From contig JAZDSV010000019.1 of the NCBI GenBank assembly GCA_036784855.1, positions 186,001 through 250,000 on the forward strand: a stretch of DNA of 64,000 nucleotides, in the 5' to 3' direction. Positions 34,083 to 47,283 of the stretch are shown in pieces (position 1 is the first letter of the stretch; each line of letters begins with the position of its first letter). The position numbers were made by a program, and so were the translations under genes. Below the pieces are notes generated by a model. It was not told the DNA's origin and searched no databases. It was given only the letters and a program-made list of their open reading frames with translations. The stretch is from Aphelidium insulamus (lineage: Eukaryota; Aphelidiomycota; Aphelidea; Aphelidiaceae).

Positions 34083-37000
34083 ATGGCAATGTCCACGGCC
34101 AGCTTCAGCATGAACCAGCTCATGGAAAAGGTATGCGTGAAGTAGTTGCACACATGCACGTCTCACACCGCCCTCACAGCTCAAAAGTGCCGACTCGGAC
34201 TTTAGGCAAGGGGTGGCTGTGCGCTGGTGTCGCGTCTGCCATACTCATGCTTACCTAACCCCCGTCGCGTGTGCAGGTACATGGGCCTGAACGACCTGAT
34301 GGGAATGCTGCAGCAAGAGTCGAGTCTCATCCGCTCTGACGACGTGGACCGGCGCTTGGTCCCGCAGGTGCTATCCATGCTACATGACTCGCACGGCGAA
34401 GTGCAGAACATGGCCGTCAAGACGTATGCCCTATGTCGTCACTACTTTTTTCCGGTGTGCTCACTTGATATTCAAGGCTGTCCATGCTGGCTCGTTGCGC
34501 TCGTGAGCCCACGCTGCTGCAGATTGTCGATCAGTTGTGTGAGGACTTGTCGCACCAAACGGATTCCACGCGAGACATCTCGGCCGTGGGTGCGTGAATG
34601 GCTTGCATGGTGCCTTAATAATGTTGCCAGGTCTCAAGGCATTGTTGGCCGAGTTCAGCGAGTCGTCACAGCAAGCGCCGGGGCTCGTGAGACACGTGAC
34701 ACCGCGTCTGATGGGTTTGAAGGTTCGTTGGGACGTACATACATACGTCACACATCAATTGAAACAGCAGGATCAACCACATGACGTTCTGGTCGAGCTA
34801 TTGGACATATTGGTGGATGTGGTGCAGAGATTTGGCCGCTGCTTGGCCGACAAGAAGGTTGAGGACGAACTGGTAGAAATGTGGTTTGTCCTTTTGCGCC
34901 ATCCGCGGTCCACCGTGCGTAAACGCTGCATATACGGCATTGCAGCGAGTGTTGCCTACACTGACGATCGCGATTTGGGAAAATTGGTTGAACGGCTGCA
35001 TTCCGAGATTGCCAGTTGTACTTCCGTGGATTATGAGAAGACTCTGTTGCAACTACTGTCGCAACTTGGGTACACCTTTTACCTTTTTTTTCACAGATTT
35101 CTTGTATAACTGTCTTGAATGTCAGTGGAGCTGGTGGAGCGCGGATTTCTCCGTTTGCACTGGGTATGGGAGACCTTTTGCTTTCACGTTGCGGCCATGA
35201 GGACGATGAGGTGAAGGAAATTGCATTTCAAGCCCTCGAAGTTGTGGTCACTATTTGTCCATTGACGGACGCGGAAGAAGTCGCCAAGTTGACGGCTAAA
35301 TGTCTCGAGTTCATCCAATATGATCCCAACTACTGGTATGGCGATGATGATGACGAGCACGGGGATCCCATGGACGACGGCGACGACGGAGACGATGACG
35401 AGTAGGCCTATGCTCCCAGTGAATGATATTTAACTGTTCTCAGAATCGACAGCTACAGCGATGATGACGACATTTGTTGGAAAGTTCGGCGCAGCGCTGC
35501 CAAACTGTTCACTGCAATTGTGCTCAATGGATCCATGTTTATATCACAGCAGATCAAAACTGGGTTGCCCGTACTGATCAAGTGCTTGCGCGAGCGAGAG
35601 CAAACTGTGCGAATTGATTTAATTGCCGTCATTGCCACCATCGTCAAGAAACTTGGCACCTCCGGACGGGGTAATATGTCTACAAGCAGCCCTCGACGAG
35701 AAACCGGAGCCGTAGTTTTGTCTGACGGGAAAAAGAAGCGTAAAAGCTCACCCGACACATCAACTGCCGGCAGGATGGACGTTGAAGACATCTCGGACTC
35801 GGTTCAGTTTACTGCGTGCTCTGGCGCGCTCATCACTGCGCTTATTTCTTCGATAAAGAGGTATCCACGGTCGCTGGAGTGCCACGAAGCTTCATTCCTT
35901 CTACTGGGAGATATTGTGGCTATAACTGGAGATCGAAGCGGTATTCTAGTATGCTTACCAGAGATTCTTTTGTTGGTCAAAAAATTCGTTGATACTGCGG
36001 CGCCGAATTCTGCCACATCCAACAGCCTGAAGCTGAGTGCGCTCCATCTCCTGCATGCCGTTTGTCAGTCGCTTCCAACGGCGGAACTTGCTCCGCACAT
36101 TGCTTTACTCTCTGATGGCAAGTTCTAATTACACGCAACTCTTGCTAATTATGCAGTGCTTATCACATGTATAACCGAACGATTTTATCGAGTCGCTTCG
36201 GAGGCGCTACTAGTTGCATCCGACATGTGCGGTCATTATCGTACGACTGCATCTAGTAGCAATGTTAATCCAGATGCGGCGTCATCTTATGTTGCGCTGT
36301 ATGAAGCAGTGTTCACACTGGCAAGCGCAAGTGATGTAGACCCGGAAGTGCGTGAAAGTGCAATCATCTGCTTGACCGCCTTGGTTTGCCTCACGACTGA
36401 CGAGCTTCAAACGCGCAAACTTCTGCACCAACAGATTATCCCACTGCTGATGGAACGACTGGCAAACGAGACCACGCGTTTAATTGTGCTCAGAAGGCTT
36501 TTTATGATTGCGAACTCGGCCCCATCTGTCGATTTTTCCGCCAATGCCCCGCTCATTATGGCGGAAATTAGTGGCTTATTGCGAAAAAATGTTCGGGCAT
36601 TAAGACTCTCAGCGCTGGAGCTCGCCGCTGTCATGGCAAAAAGGTAGAGTAGACTTGGAAAAGTAAATGCAACTACTAAGTAATACTTTCAGACACGCCG
36701 CCTCATTGGATCAAGATCTCAAAGCGGTATTTGTCTCCGAATGTAGTGGATTGCTGGTGGATACTGATCTGCAATTGTTGTCCCTGACACTGAGAGTATT
36801 ACATGACTTGCTGCACAATTCTTCGGCCGATGATTGCGGCCCGATGATATCTGCCGTCATGCCAGGCCTGCTGACTCTGTGCCATTCTGCTGTTGTTGGA
36901 GGTTCCCCTGGCACATTAACACTGTTGGTGTCAGTTTTCGACGCGGCTGCAAGCAAATCCGACCCCTTGCTTGTTATGGACTTGCTTTCAAAGCGTGGAA

Positions 37001-38715
37001 AGACAGTTGCTCGCATTTCGCATGCCGATGCCGTCGCGCTGGAATCTATCAGCGTTTGCTTGGCCGCCGTCATCATGACGGGTGACATCAGTGCTGCGAA
37101 CCTCACTGCCACCGTGAAGCCACTGCTGCAGCCCTTGTACTCAAACTGCATTGCTTCCGATGTTGAAAAGTATCTCGCCTTTCACCTAGTCGGAAACTTG
37201 GGCAGTCGTGGCTTCGACTTTCACGCTGTTAGAATAGTGAACATAATGGAGGATGTCATTAAAGAGTTGAAGAATTCCTCGCAGCTGTCCGAAGATCTTA
37301 AGGCTGCTGCCGCATTCGCATTGGGAAATCTCGTGGTATGCGGGTTGTTGTGGAACATGTTAACACTTGCTAATATATATTTAGGCCGGAAGTAGCGACA
37401 CTTATATGAGCGTACTCGGTACTGAATTTGTTAACAGCGAAAGTGACGGCAATTATCGGCATCGACTCTTGTCAGCCATTGACCAAACTATCAGCCGATT
37501 TTACTTGAGCAGCCCATCTATTGAAAGGCACAGGCAAGCAATATTTGGTACACCATGTTCTCTAATTGTACATACAGGGCAAAATTATGGCAGCTACTTA
37601 TTAATCAGGCGTCTTCCGCTCATTTTGTCAGTGAAAGTGCCAGCGCCGTAGTTGCAGAGTGCCTCGGGAAGCTTGCACTATCCAATCCGCCAGAGTACGA
37701 TAGCTCCTTTCACATCGTTGGCAACTGATATAACATTGACACAGGTTCATGCTGGAGCTCAGTGGACGACTGGCCGCACAGGATGCAACCACGCAAGCTA
37801 CGATAATGACGGCGATTAAGTACACATTGGCCGAGCACGGAGAATATGCTATCGACGGCGCCGTGTTTGATAACGCTGCTCAACCAGTCGTGGAGCGTAT
37901 TCTCGCCACGGAGTTGGACGTTAAAGTCCAACATATCTCCCTGGCATGCATCAACACGGTTCTTCACAACAAGCCCCAGTTACTGCGCTACCAACTTGCT
38001 GCTCTTTTGCCCAAACTATTTGCGTCAACGTCTGTCCGTCAAGAATTGATCACAGTTGTAGACATGGGACCGTTCAAACACAAGGTGGACGGCGGGCTGG
38101 ATATCCGAAAGTGCGCCTATGAATGTATATACTCTCTCCTAAGCACCACGCTCTCCCTCGACACCGCCCAATATAAGTCCATACTAGACAAGGTGTGTGA
38201 GAGTAAACCACATCCATATATATTACATAACTCATTTATCTCGTAGATAGTGATGGCCCTTAAGGACCCGGCTCAGGAAATCCAATCCCTCGCCCACCTC
38301 ACCCTGATGAAGTTGTCCACAAAGCCGCTGCCGCACGCCTTCTGGTTGGACAACATTTCTCGCCGTCAAGACGCCATCGTGGAGCCCATTCGAGCCACTG
38401 TAAGTGCCGGATCCCAGAAATTTTATTCGTTGACTTACTTCTCGTGCACAGCTATTTGCCAAACAAAAAGAAACAGCCGTCAAGCAAGAGCTAGAGAAGC
38501 ACGATGAACTTGTCCGCTCAGCTCTGCGGTGCTTGCTGCACGTCGGCTACATCGTCGGACTGATCAAGGTGTCGCAGACGACTGATGGCCAACTCATCCT
38601 GGTGGCTTGTACGGCAGGAACAACAACACAGCTTGAGAACCTGTTACGCGAAGTTCTTGCAGCCCCGGCGTTAGCAGAACATGTCAAGGCGGCCGCCAGC
38701 GATATAACCCATTGA
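34083..38715 (+). CDS. CAND1: CAND1 (cullin-associated NEDD8-dissociated protein, HEAT repeats)
   Basis: Binds un-neddylated cullin-RBX1 and exchanges substrate adaptors of SCF-type ubiquitin ligases. Many short exons. Exon 1 ends MNQLMEK; exon 2 is only 26 nt (34180-34205) and is followed by a GC-AG intron (34206-34276); exon 3 continues FRYMGLNDLMGMLQQESSL. HEAT repeats fill the protein. Family landmarks are the acidic loop after FIQYDPNYWYGDDDDEH, the segment DDDICWKVRRSAAKL, SEALLVASDMC and, near the C-terminus, VDMGPFKHKVDGGLDIRKCA, then IVEPIRAT and AVKQELEKHDELVRSAL. A Ser/Thr/Lys-rich insertion (GDGKKKRKSS-like) interrupts the middle. At about 1,200 residues it matches family length. 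The stop TGA is at 38713-38715, convergent with PEX13. Confidence 0.95.
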
Positions 38716-38785
38716 TTGCCGCCAGCAAACAACACAGCTTGAAAGCAAACAAACATGCCAAGTTGCATTTGAGTGATACAATTTT

Positions 38786-40125
38786 TTACGATGCGGGCTC
38801 CAGTGAGATGGCGCTGTCGGCTTTTTGCAGAGGCGGCGCTGCCTTCTGCACACCACTACCACTACCCGAACTGCCGCTGCCAGCACCTGCTCCGCCCAGC
38901 TCCACTTCCTTGCCGATAAGTCGCACATAGTTTGACGGAAAGTAGCCAATCTGGCCGTGCTGCTTCTTGCCCTGCCACCACTCCACCTGGGCAGGGTCCA
39001 TGGAGACAACTGAACCGCCGTCAACCAGCGGCTTGTTGAGCGGTGGCAATACGGCAATGTAGTCGCCCTTCTTGAACGATATCTCTTGCTCGGACTCGGC
39101 GTTGAAATCGTACAAGGCGCGTGCAAATTGTACCTTCAAACCGTCTGAGCCAGCGGTGCTCAAACCCGCGGCGTCGCCGCTAGCAGTGGCAGGCATTCCG
39201 CCACGCAATCTCCGTCGCTGTTCGATGCGCTGAAAGAGCCGGTGCAGCAAGAACGGGAAACCAAACACTACAAGCAGGAACACGGCCAACGGTTTGAGAG
39301 ATGCTCGGCCCGTCTGTCTGCCAGCCAGCTGTCCGCCTCCGCTCTGATGAAACTCCTTGACCAATGCGTTGCCAGAGGAGGCGTTACGTTTGCCACCACT
39401 GCTCGCAGGAGGCATACCCAGCCAAGACCGCACGCTGGTCCACAGTGTGAACACGCCCAGTATATCGCCCATGAATCGTCGCAGCGAGCCGAAATTCTCT
39501 GCCACGCCCATCATGGCCATGAAGGACGAGTGTGTGGCCATGTAAGTCGACTCCAACATCTGCGCCAGGCCGCCAACAGCGTGCACCATCTGCTCCAGCA
39601 TCTGGAATGTAGGCTGATACACGTCGGCATTGAGAAGCGGGGGACCTTGCGGCTGGCCGTACGGCGCTCCATACCGCGTGCCATACATACCACCATACGC
39701 ACCGCCGCCACCACCATATGCGCCAATACCACCATAGCCCATACCGGTGCCATACGTGCTGCCGTAGGTGCCGCCCGTGCCGTAACCGCCATACGCACCT
39801 CCGCCATACGCGCCCATCCCGTACCCAGTACCGGTGCCATACCGATTGTACGACGACATGGCAACCCCTGTACCGTACGCACCCGCATAAGGAGCTGGAG
39901 CCGTATATGGTGACGAGCTGCCGTAAGCTGAGCGGGCATTAGTCGGGGACAGATTATCATTGGGTACCATGACGAGGTACCTTGAGTGGGCCGAACTACT
40001 GGAGGCGGCTGACTATGGTCACCACCGGGTTCCTTGCCGTCAGAACCGGCAGCACTACTGTCTGTCACGGGCGCGGACTGTGGCGGCAGGTCGCTCTCCC
40101 ACGGCTTTGGCGGTGACGGTGGCAT
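38786..40125 (-). CDS. PEX13: PEX13 peroxisomal import docking protein (SH3)
   Basis: Peroxisomal membrane protein of the import pore that receives PEX5. It begins MPPSPPKPWESDLPP (typical Pro-Trp-Glu opening) and a short intron with branch-like CTAAT joins it to a long Tyr/Gly-rich tract (RYGTGTGYGMGAYGGGAYGG and similar, about 80 residues). The conserved membrane region follows: FQMLEQMVHAVGGLAQMLES, TYMATHSSFMAM, then FGSLRRFMGDIL and a helix LAVFLLVVFGFPFLLHRLF. The SH3 domain reads FARALYDFNAESEQEISFKK, WWQGKK and GYFPSNYVRLIG, with an insertion of about 20 residues before the WW strand. The C-terminus is Gly/Ser-rich. In other species the YG-rich part forms a cohesive meshwork in the import pore; the composition here fits that. 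Confidence 0.93.
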
Positions 40126-40248
40126 ATTGTTATATGTACTGTATATGTATTGTATTTATACTGGATAATTGTATAATACTGTATGCGCATGCAAGCATAG
40201 TATTGAATGCACAGAGTATATTATATCAAGACTCCAATTACCCAATAA

Positions 40249-40321
40249 GCTCTCGTAGCTCAGTCGGTAGAGCGTCAGACTGTTAATCTGGATGTCTGTG
40301 GTTCGATCCCACACGTGAGCG
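40249..40321 (+). tRNA. tRNA-Asn (GTT)
   Basis: 73-nt cloverleaf without intron. Acceptor GCTCTCG pairs with CGTGAGC (one U-U mismatch). D arm GCTC/GAGC, anticodon stem CAGAC/GTCTG-like around loop CTGTTAATC with anticodon GTT at 40282-40284, and T arm TGTGG/CCACA-type around TTCGATC. Internal promoters fit box A TAGCTCAGTCGG and box B GGTTCGATCCC. A TTTTTT run just downstream (about 40323) serves as the RNA polymerase III terminator. Confidence 0.93.
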
Positions 40322-40463
40322 CTTTTTTAGTTTTTTATCGCCATGGCAACCACGCGATTAAAATAGCCTCCCTCACCAACCACCTGCCCTATACATAGAC
40401 ACTTGCAGCAGCGCCGTATACATCCATCCATACAACCACTATTTTTTTGCAGTCAGAGACACT

Positions 40464-43400
40464 ATGGAACAGCTGCATGAAGAGAGCAGCGCCGACGCCC
40501 AGCTGCCCAAACAGCTCCAGCCCCAGATCAGTCCCACACGCATAAGCACGCCATACTCGCCGATATTCTCCATTGCGCCGTCCCAATTTGGCCCGTCGAA
40601 TGGCGCGTTCGCCCCCGTGTCGCCCACTGTCACTGGCGGCACTGTCACTGCTGGTGGCGCCAAGTCTGCTGGTTCGTCCGGGTCCAACGTGCAGAAGGCC
40701 ATGGCCGCTACGGCTACCGCGCAAAGCACCACGCAGTCCAGTGGTAGCGGCAGCGCGACAGGCCGGAAGAGAAGCGTTCGCAAAAAGGCCAATGTGACGC
40801 GCTCTTCCGCACAACTGCTGCACAAGCGCCTGCAGAATGTAAAGTCGGGCAAGCCGGGCGGCGAGTCGTCGGAACTGAGCGCCGTCATTGCCGCCACCAA
40901 CTTGGAGGACATGGCCATCATGAGCAATATACCGCAGTGGCTCATCTACTCGTGGACATCCAAAGTGCGCGACAAACACCTCGCTGACCGTCGCACGCAG
41001 CGTGTCATTGCCGAGGTCAGTGGTGTGGCTTATAAGAAGTCCGCGTGCTAATATAAACTCGCTTAGTTGCTGGTGATAAAGCAGTACGCGTTTCCCGCCG
41101 CGCTGTGCCTCACACTGTCCACGGCGCACATTGACTCGGCTGCGCGCATTCTCCTCACCGTATTTCAGGGAATCAACCGTGCGCTGGGTTCCGCCTCACT
41201 GAACCACGTGACCGCCACTCATGCCGAGAACAATACCATATCGGCCACGCGCAGCTCCTCCTCCTCTTCCACTAGCAGTCTGCCGGCTGGCACTACGGCC
41301 TTGACGGGAAAAGTGGCAGTGGCTGGTGGTGCACGCCCGTCCATTGCATCTTCCATGCAACAGCCAACGCTGACCAAACGGAAGCGCGACCACATTGTCG
41401 GCTTTCTGGAAGTGATGATTGCCGCCGAGGTCGATGAAGCCAGTAAGTCTGCTTTTTCTCTGTCTAATCTGCATGCTCTCTGTGTTATAATCTGTCCCTT
41501 GTACTCTGTCTGCTCAGTCACGTTTATTATAATCCAAGCTATGCTTATGAACACACTATGCGTCTCTTCTTCTTCTTCTTCTTCTTCTTAACTGACAATG
41601 ACTGCAGAATCTGACGCAACGCTGTTCCGGTCCAACAATGTCATATCCAAACTGCTCACGCTGTACGGCAACACCATGTCCAAAGAGTATCTGCACTCCA
41701 TACTGAGTCAGGCCGTGACACTCGTGCTCCAAATGGGCTCCATGGAAGTGGACCCGAGCAAGTTGGGCGGTAGCAGCGGTGGATCAACGACAGCAGCGTC
41801 ATCCACTGCGCACGAACTGGCAGCCGCCAATATGAAGAAGTTGCTGTCCGCCACACAAATGATACTGGAGTCCGTGGTGCAGTCGGCGACGCGGTGTCCC
41901 ATCGGTCTACGCAAACTCTGCTACGTCATCCAGAAGCAGGTTGATTTAAAGTTTTTGCGCCAGACTGAGCGCACGTCCGACCCTTCATCGCCCGCCAGCA
42001 CACTGGGCAAGCACGCGGCTGTCGGCACTCCGAGCTCGCTGGGCATCACTCCGATGAATGGCAACAGTGACGCACTGTCAGTGTCACTTTCGGCCTCGTC
42101 TTCTCCATCAACAACCAAGCAGAGCAGTAGCCGCCAAGTGGCCGTGGGCGGCTTCATCTTCTTGCGACTTATTTGCCCGGCCATTGTGTCGCCAGATGCG
42201 TTCGGTCTGGTCACCGAGGCGCTGACAGCCGTGCAGCGTCGCAATTTGATCCTGGTCAGCAAGGTTTTGCAGAATCTGGCCAATGGCGTGATGTTTGGCT
42301 CCAAGGAGGCGTTCATGGCGGCTGCCAACGGCTTTCTCTCGGAAAATGAGCAGGCAGTGGCCAAGTTTTGCCAGGATCTGCAGTCACTGGACGCCGACAC
42401 TGTGTACGCGCTGTCGGACGCCGAGGAGGCCGTAGCTCTGCGTAACACCGAGTTCCACGCGGGTCTTGAGCAGCTGCTCTCACTGGCCAACTCGCAGATG
42501 GAAAAGATATCGCCGCGCGTGGAACACGTGCACGTCAACGAAGTGCTGGCCTACACGGTGTTTGGAGCCCTCAAGTCCATCCTGAAGCGCTTCGAGTTGA
42601 TGGAGCGGGTGTACAACGACAGTAACAATAATGGTAACAATTCTTATCCCGGCAAGAAACAGCTACAGGCAAGTAGCAGAAAGCCCGAGCAGCAGCTGGT
42701 CAACAATTTTGTGCTGCTTGGCGGCCTGGAGGAAGTGTTGCTGATGAACCGGTGTGTGCTGCTCCGTGGCCTGCTCCACCCGAGCAACCTGAAAGCCAGA
42801 ACCCGCCAGAAAGAGCCGCTGGAGCACGGTCAAGTGGCCAAGGCCACGATACAGGTTCTCGGACCGCACGGCGGTGTCAAACTGTGCGAATTCGTCGAGT
42901 TCATCTTTGAGGCACAGCTGAATGCCTCGTGCACCCAGACCGGGACACCGCCCGAACAGCGTCATCTGGTGGCGCGCCGCTTGCTGGACCTAGAGGTTGC
43001 CACTGCAGCAATGGCCTCTGACCAACCGGCATCGGCATCCGCACCGCCGTCTCAGCCACCGCTGTCGGGAAAAGTGCCCACGGATACATTTGCCGCGCGA
43101 TTGATGTCGGACTTTATGCTGGCGCACGTGCGCGAGTATGTCCGACCTCTGCTGTCGGAAGTGGTGCAGACACTGGCAGAGGATGCGGCCCGCGAGAAGG
43201 GCAATCAGCCAATATGCCCGTTTGAAATTGACCCGAGCATCGTGGCGGACCATCGTGCACTCAAGGCCAACCTGGACCGGCTGGTGGCGGCTGCTATGCG
43301 TCTCTTTGACCAGGTGACGGGGAGCTATGCCTCGATGCCCGAGGGCCTAAAGCGTCTGGTCAAGTACTTGCACCGCACGCTGGGCGGCATGGACTCCGCA

Positions 43401-46052
43401 GACCCACTGATGCTGCTCCCCAGCTACAGTGAGATGGCCATTGACAGTGGCGATGAAGCTGTCAAGCCTGGCACCGATGTCGACAAGGATGCCGCTGACG
43501 ACCGCGGAGCCAAGGCCGACTCTGAGAGACATCCGCAGCCACAAGAGCGGCCCATCACTGCTGTCACGACGGAGCAGATTGTGGCGGCATTCCTACTCCG
43601 TCGCCTCATTTGCCCCGCCGTGGCATCTCCGGGATCCTTTGGTCTGCTAACGACCGCGACCGCCACAGCCACCGGCCGCCTGTTCACCCTGCTGGGCTAC
43701 ATGATGCGCTTTCTGGCGGCCCGACTCACCCACCCACAGCCTGAGCAACCTAAACCTGTTACGGAGACTGCCAGTGGTGGTGCGGAAGAGAGTTCGGCGC
43801 CGGCTCCATACGAGCAGGACGTCCTGCTGCCGATGGTGCGCAAGCTGCAGAACAACGGCACCACCTGGATCCAGTCGATCATCCGGTTCTCGCCCAGCAC
43901 GGCCACATTTGCCGACATCTACAGCCGCAGCAGCACCTCACGTGACAATCTGCAGTACGGCACACCGCGGCGTGGAAGTGCAGCCGCAGCTTCCATCACC
44001 CAGCAGCAGCAGTATGGCATCGTCCCGCATGCCGGCGCCAGCGACAGCAGCATCAGCGTGCACTCGAGCGTGGCCGAGTCCCGAAACTCGAGGATCTCGG
44101 TGGATCCGCCGCTCGCCGTCAATGCCAACGCTCGATCCCGGGCCATCCTGCTCTTCCGGCGCATGCTCACCCCTTCGGCCGTGAAGAACCTGAAGCTAAT
44201 CATTGACACGTCGACTCTGGACAGTCGGCGTGGCGGCAACGACACCTCCGCCACGTCTGTGCGACCGTCGTTTCCCGCGCGCCAAGACAGCCAGGCGTCT
44301 GTGCTGCGTGAGGAGTGGTCCGGCCTGCGCACAGAGGTTGTGCAGTACCATCTGCTGGACCGCATCCGCATCGTGTTCTCCAGCATCTACCGCGAGCCGG
44401 AGCCGTCGCAAATGGTGCGCGACGCCTTTGTGCAGACTGCCCTGCGCAAGAGTGTGCTGTACGACTCGAACGGGAGTGGCAGTGGCACCGTGGCCTCGCC
44501 AAACAACTCTGGCGGCGGCAGTGCTGGCGGGGACGATGCGGGCGACTCGCTGGGCAGCCAATTGGCCGTGACGTCGGGAGGAACATCTGAATTCCCGCGA
44601 AGTGCATCCGCTGTGCCGGGGGAACTTTTGCTCCTACAGGCCGAGGAGGTGGCCGGTGGCGCTGACCCGGCTGCAGGCGATGTGGTGACCACGGTCGTGA
44701 AGAACAAGGCGCGCAAATCGCTCCTGATTACCACTGGCGGCATCCCGCCCGGACTAGGCAACTCGGCAGCGAAAGCCTCCTCTCCACAGGCCTTGTCGCC
44801 AACCCGGTCCGCCACGGCTCCGGATGCAGTGACAACCGGCGTGGACATGGCCGCCAGTGCCGCCGCGGCCGCCGTGCGCCGCACACAAACAACAGCCGGC
44901 GGGAGTGGCGGCACTGGCGGCCAGCTGTCGGAGCCGTCGTCGCCGGTGGACGAGTCACCGTCCGCATCCAGGCGCACCTCGTCGTCCGCGGAGAAGAAGA
45001 ATGCATTCGGACGCTCAAACTCCAGTTCGCAGAGCGCCAACAACCTCGCATCATTCCTGAACGGTGGCCGGCGCGCCAACAGCACGGCGCAGTCACCGTC
45101 CGGCTCCCCTGGTACCAATAGCGCCGCGCTCCATCCCGCCAAATCACTGTTCGCCTCCATACTGAGCACGGTGCGCTTCGGCAGCCACTCGGAGCCGCAC
45201 CCGGACGCCGAATTGATCGAGGGCGAAGGCACGCCAGAACAGTCACCGCAGCCGATGCAGTCCCCGGCACCAGCATCGCCGGCCACCTCGCGTCGAATGC
45301 GCTCTCCGCTAGATGGAAGCGGCTCCCCGGCCGACCGTAGTCTGATATCCATACTGCGTTCGACGAGACCCGGCAGCAGCAGCAACGACAGCGGCAGTTC
45401 CGCCGCCAATGCCACAACCACCAGTGCCAACAACAACTACGGCCTGGCCAGTAGCAGCGACAAGCCTGCGGGCAAACCCGAAAAGCAGCAGCGTACGGGC
45501 AGACTGCGGTTCAGCGGAGTGCGCGCCGTGACTGACGTCGATGAGCATTCCGTGGCCGGTGGTAGCGGCTCCACTCAGGCACCGCCCACTTCACAGCAGC
45601 CGAGTGGTTGGCGTGGCAGCTTTGGCAGTAATTCATCGGCAGCGGCGCGCACTCGCACCGGATCCGCTGGCAGTACCGGCAGCGGCGGGATGCATTCACT
45701 GCGCGACTTCCAGGGCCGTGCGCGGCGTCAGTCAGCCGCAATGAGCGTGGAGGAGGAGACCACATTTGGACTGGTGGAGTGGGACGATGAAGATGAGGAG
45801 GAGGAGGAGGTGGAGGAGACCTCTGGTAATCACGATACATCCACGGAACACTCTGTGTCACGACGGGATGGCGAAGACGGCCGCGGTGGTGGCGATAGTG
45901 ACTCACAGCAACAGCAGCAACAGGGACTGGATGTACCCCGTGGCGGTGGTGCGTTAACGGCAGCCACATCAAAAACGTCTGTGGCCACGGTGGGCACCTT
46001 TTTCAAGAGCCCATTCAAGAAGCGAGACCCTGCCACTGCACACGCCGACTAG
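40464..46052 (+). CDS. Large protein with tandem RasGAP-like domains
   Basis: Accelerates GTP hydrolysis by Ras-type GTPases. Three exons: the first has a disordered N-terminus and IPQWLIYSWTSKVRDKHL; the second starts after a 50-nt intron; the third is one huge exon (41606-46052). GAP domain 1 shows the arginine finger SDATLFRSNNVISK, EYLHSIL, MEVDPSKL, CPIGLRKL and the motif FLRLICPAIVSP, with the usual ILVSKVLQNLANG after it. About 350 residues later a second set appears: HVREYVRPLLSEVV, PFEIDP, YASMPEGLKRLVKYL, then FLLRRLICPAVASPGSFGLL and FTLLGYMMRFLAARL. In it the finger position reads TFAARLMSDF, without the FR dipeptide. The last 600 residues are Ser/Gly/Ala-rich and probably disordered. 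Total about 1,680 residues. Confidence 0.88.
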
Positions 46053-46418
46053 ACAAACACGCTGCCAGCTGCATGCGAAAATACATATATACATATATAC
46101 ATTTGTATGGTTGATATCCTCCAGCTAGATGGAAATATGTGTGATAGCCTGACACAAGACAGTCATGTCTGACTTTAAACCATGGGTTGATGGTTGAATT
46201 GAAATTGACGGCCTCTAACCCAACCTTCCAACCCAGGCCGAGCCCTACGTGTGGGCCACAATGCAAGTGCCAGCATCTAAGCGCCAGCACTGCGGAACAC
46301 GCCCATGCATAAAACTGCGTACAAAGAACGAAAGAAAGCTTGACTTTAACTTCAATGGTAAAAATGCAAGTTTAATTTGTTGAGTATGCAACAGGCCCAT
46401 AAGCACCGTAGATGAGAG
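46053..46418. other. Convergent intergenic region
   Basis: 366 bp between the RasGAP stop and the ML-domain gene stop. An ACATATATAC-type tandem sits near 46082-46100. No gene or RNA structure is evident; presumably 3' UTRs. Confidence 0.45.
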
Positions 46419-47283
46419 TTACGATGACCCAACGTGAATCTCCGTCTCGGCACACGTGACCGGCAATGTGACCTCAGGTATGCGCAACTCGATGCGCTCA
46501 GTATAGGTGCCAGGCAAAGCGAATATAGACAGGTGTTCGTGGACTGTCAACGCGTTCTCGGCATCAGGTGACTTCAAAGCCTTCTGCTCGATGGCGTGCA
46601 AAATCAGCTGAATGGCCCACTGATTAACCGGGCACTTTATCGGCCGAGGCGAATCGGGAAACTGCGCCGCAATAAGCGAGCAAATGTCCACCTATCAAAT
46701 ACATAACGTTAGTATATAAGGTTCATGTAGAAACCACTATATAAACACACCTCAACAGGCGGGTTGGGCACGGGAAGGTACTTGTAGTGGCGTGACACGC
46801 TCAACTTTGTGCCGGACGGCACCTCATCGGCCAGCATGCCTTGTATGGTCATGTTGTACGCCGAGTTGTATCTACAAGCAACATGGACCGTGTAAGCCGG
46901 AAGTGAGCACTTATAATCCGCGCTTACGGTATGGGGTATGGCGCGTAAGTCACGTTGACGTAGCTGCGTTCGCTTGTGTGCTCGCATGCACGCCACACCG
47001 GCTGCTTGTACGGATTGCTGACCGGGGTGTTGACGTCGGGTGTGCTGGGCAGTCCGGTGCCGGTGTCGTTCTTGGCGGCCCACGGATCGTTCATGAATGT
47101 GGGCGCCCGATCGTCCAGACTAATTGGCGCACGGATAAGTGGCGGCTGACCACTGCGCTTGGCGAGCTGGACCGCCGGCACGGCACCAACAACCGCGGCA
47201 TCCATCATCAGCATCATCACTGACATGGCAGCCAGTGAGAGAGTGCGCGCAACGCTTGGTCGCAGTCGAAGGCAGGGCATCAT
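46419..47283 (-). CDS. NPC2-like ML-domain lipid-transfer protein (secreted)
   Basis: ML-domain proteins such as NPC2 and fungal PG/PI-transfer proteins bind sterols or phospholipids in lysosomes, vacuoles or outside the cell. The start at 47283 gives MMPCLRLRPSVARTLSLAAM and a hydrophobic stretch, a signal peptide. After a linker come WRACEHTSERSYVNVTYAPY PIP in the first main exon, then TIQGMLADEVPSGTKLSVSR, a Cys (VDICSLIAAQ), KCPVNQWAIQL, and LPGTYTERIELR with VTCAETEIHVG at the end. The cysteine spacing and the APYPIP, CPV and PGTYT segments fit the ML fold. Three exons, two short introns. A TATATAT element lies near 47399, upstream of the start. Confidence 0.72.

Noticed and set aside
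41442-41605. RNA gene in the second RasGAP intron
   Set aside because: The extra length is a CTT-rich polypyrimidine tract before the acceptor; no snoRNA boxes.
44387-45436. Long minus-strand open frame of 349 codons opposite the RasGAP exon
   Set aside because: It lies antisense to a Ser/Ala/Gly-rich coding region whose GC-rich codons remove stops on the other strand; the product has no recognisable feature.
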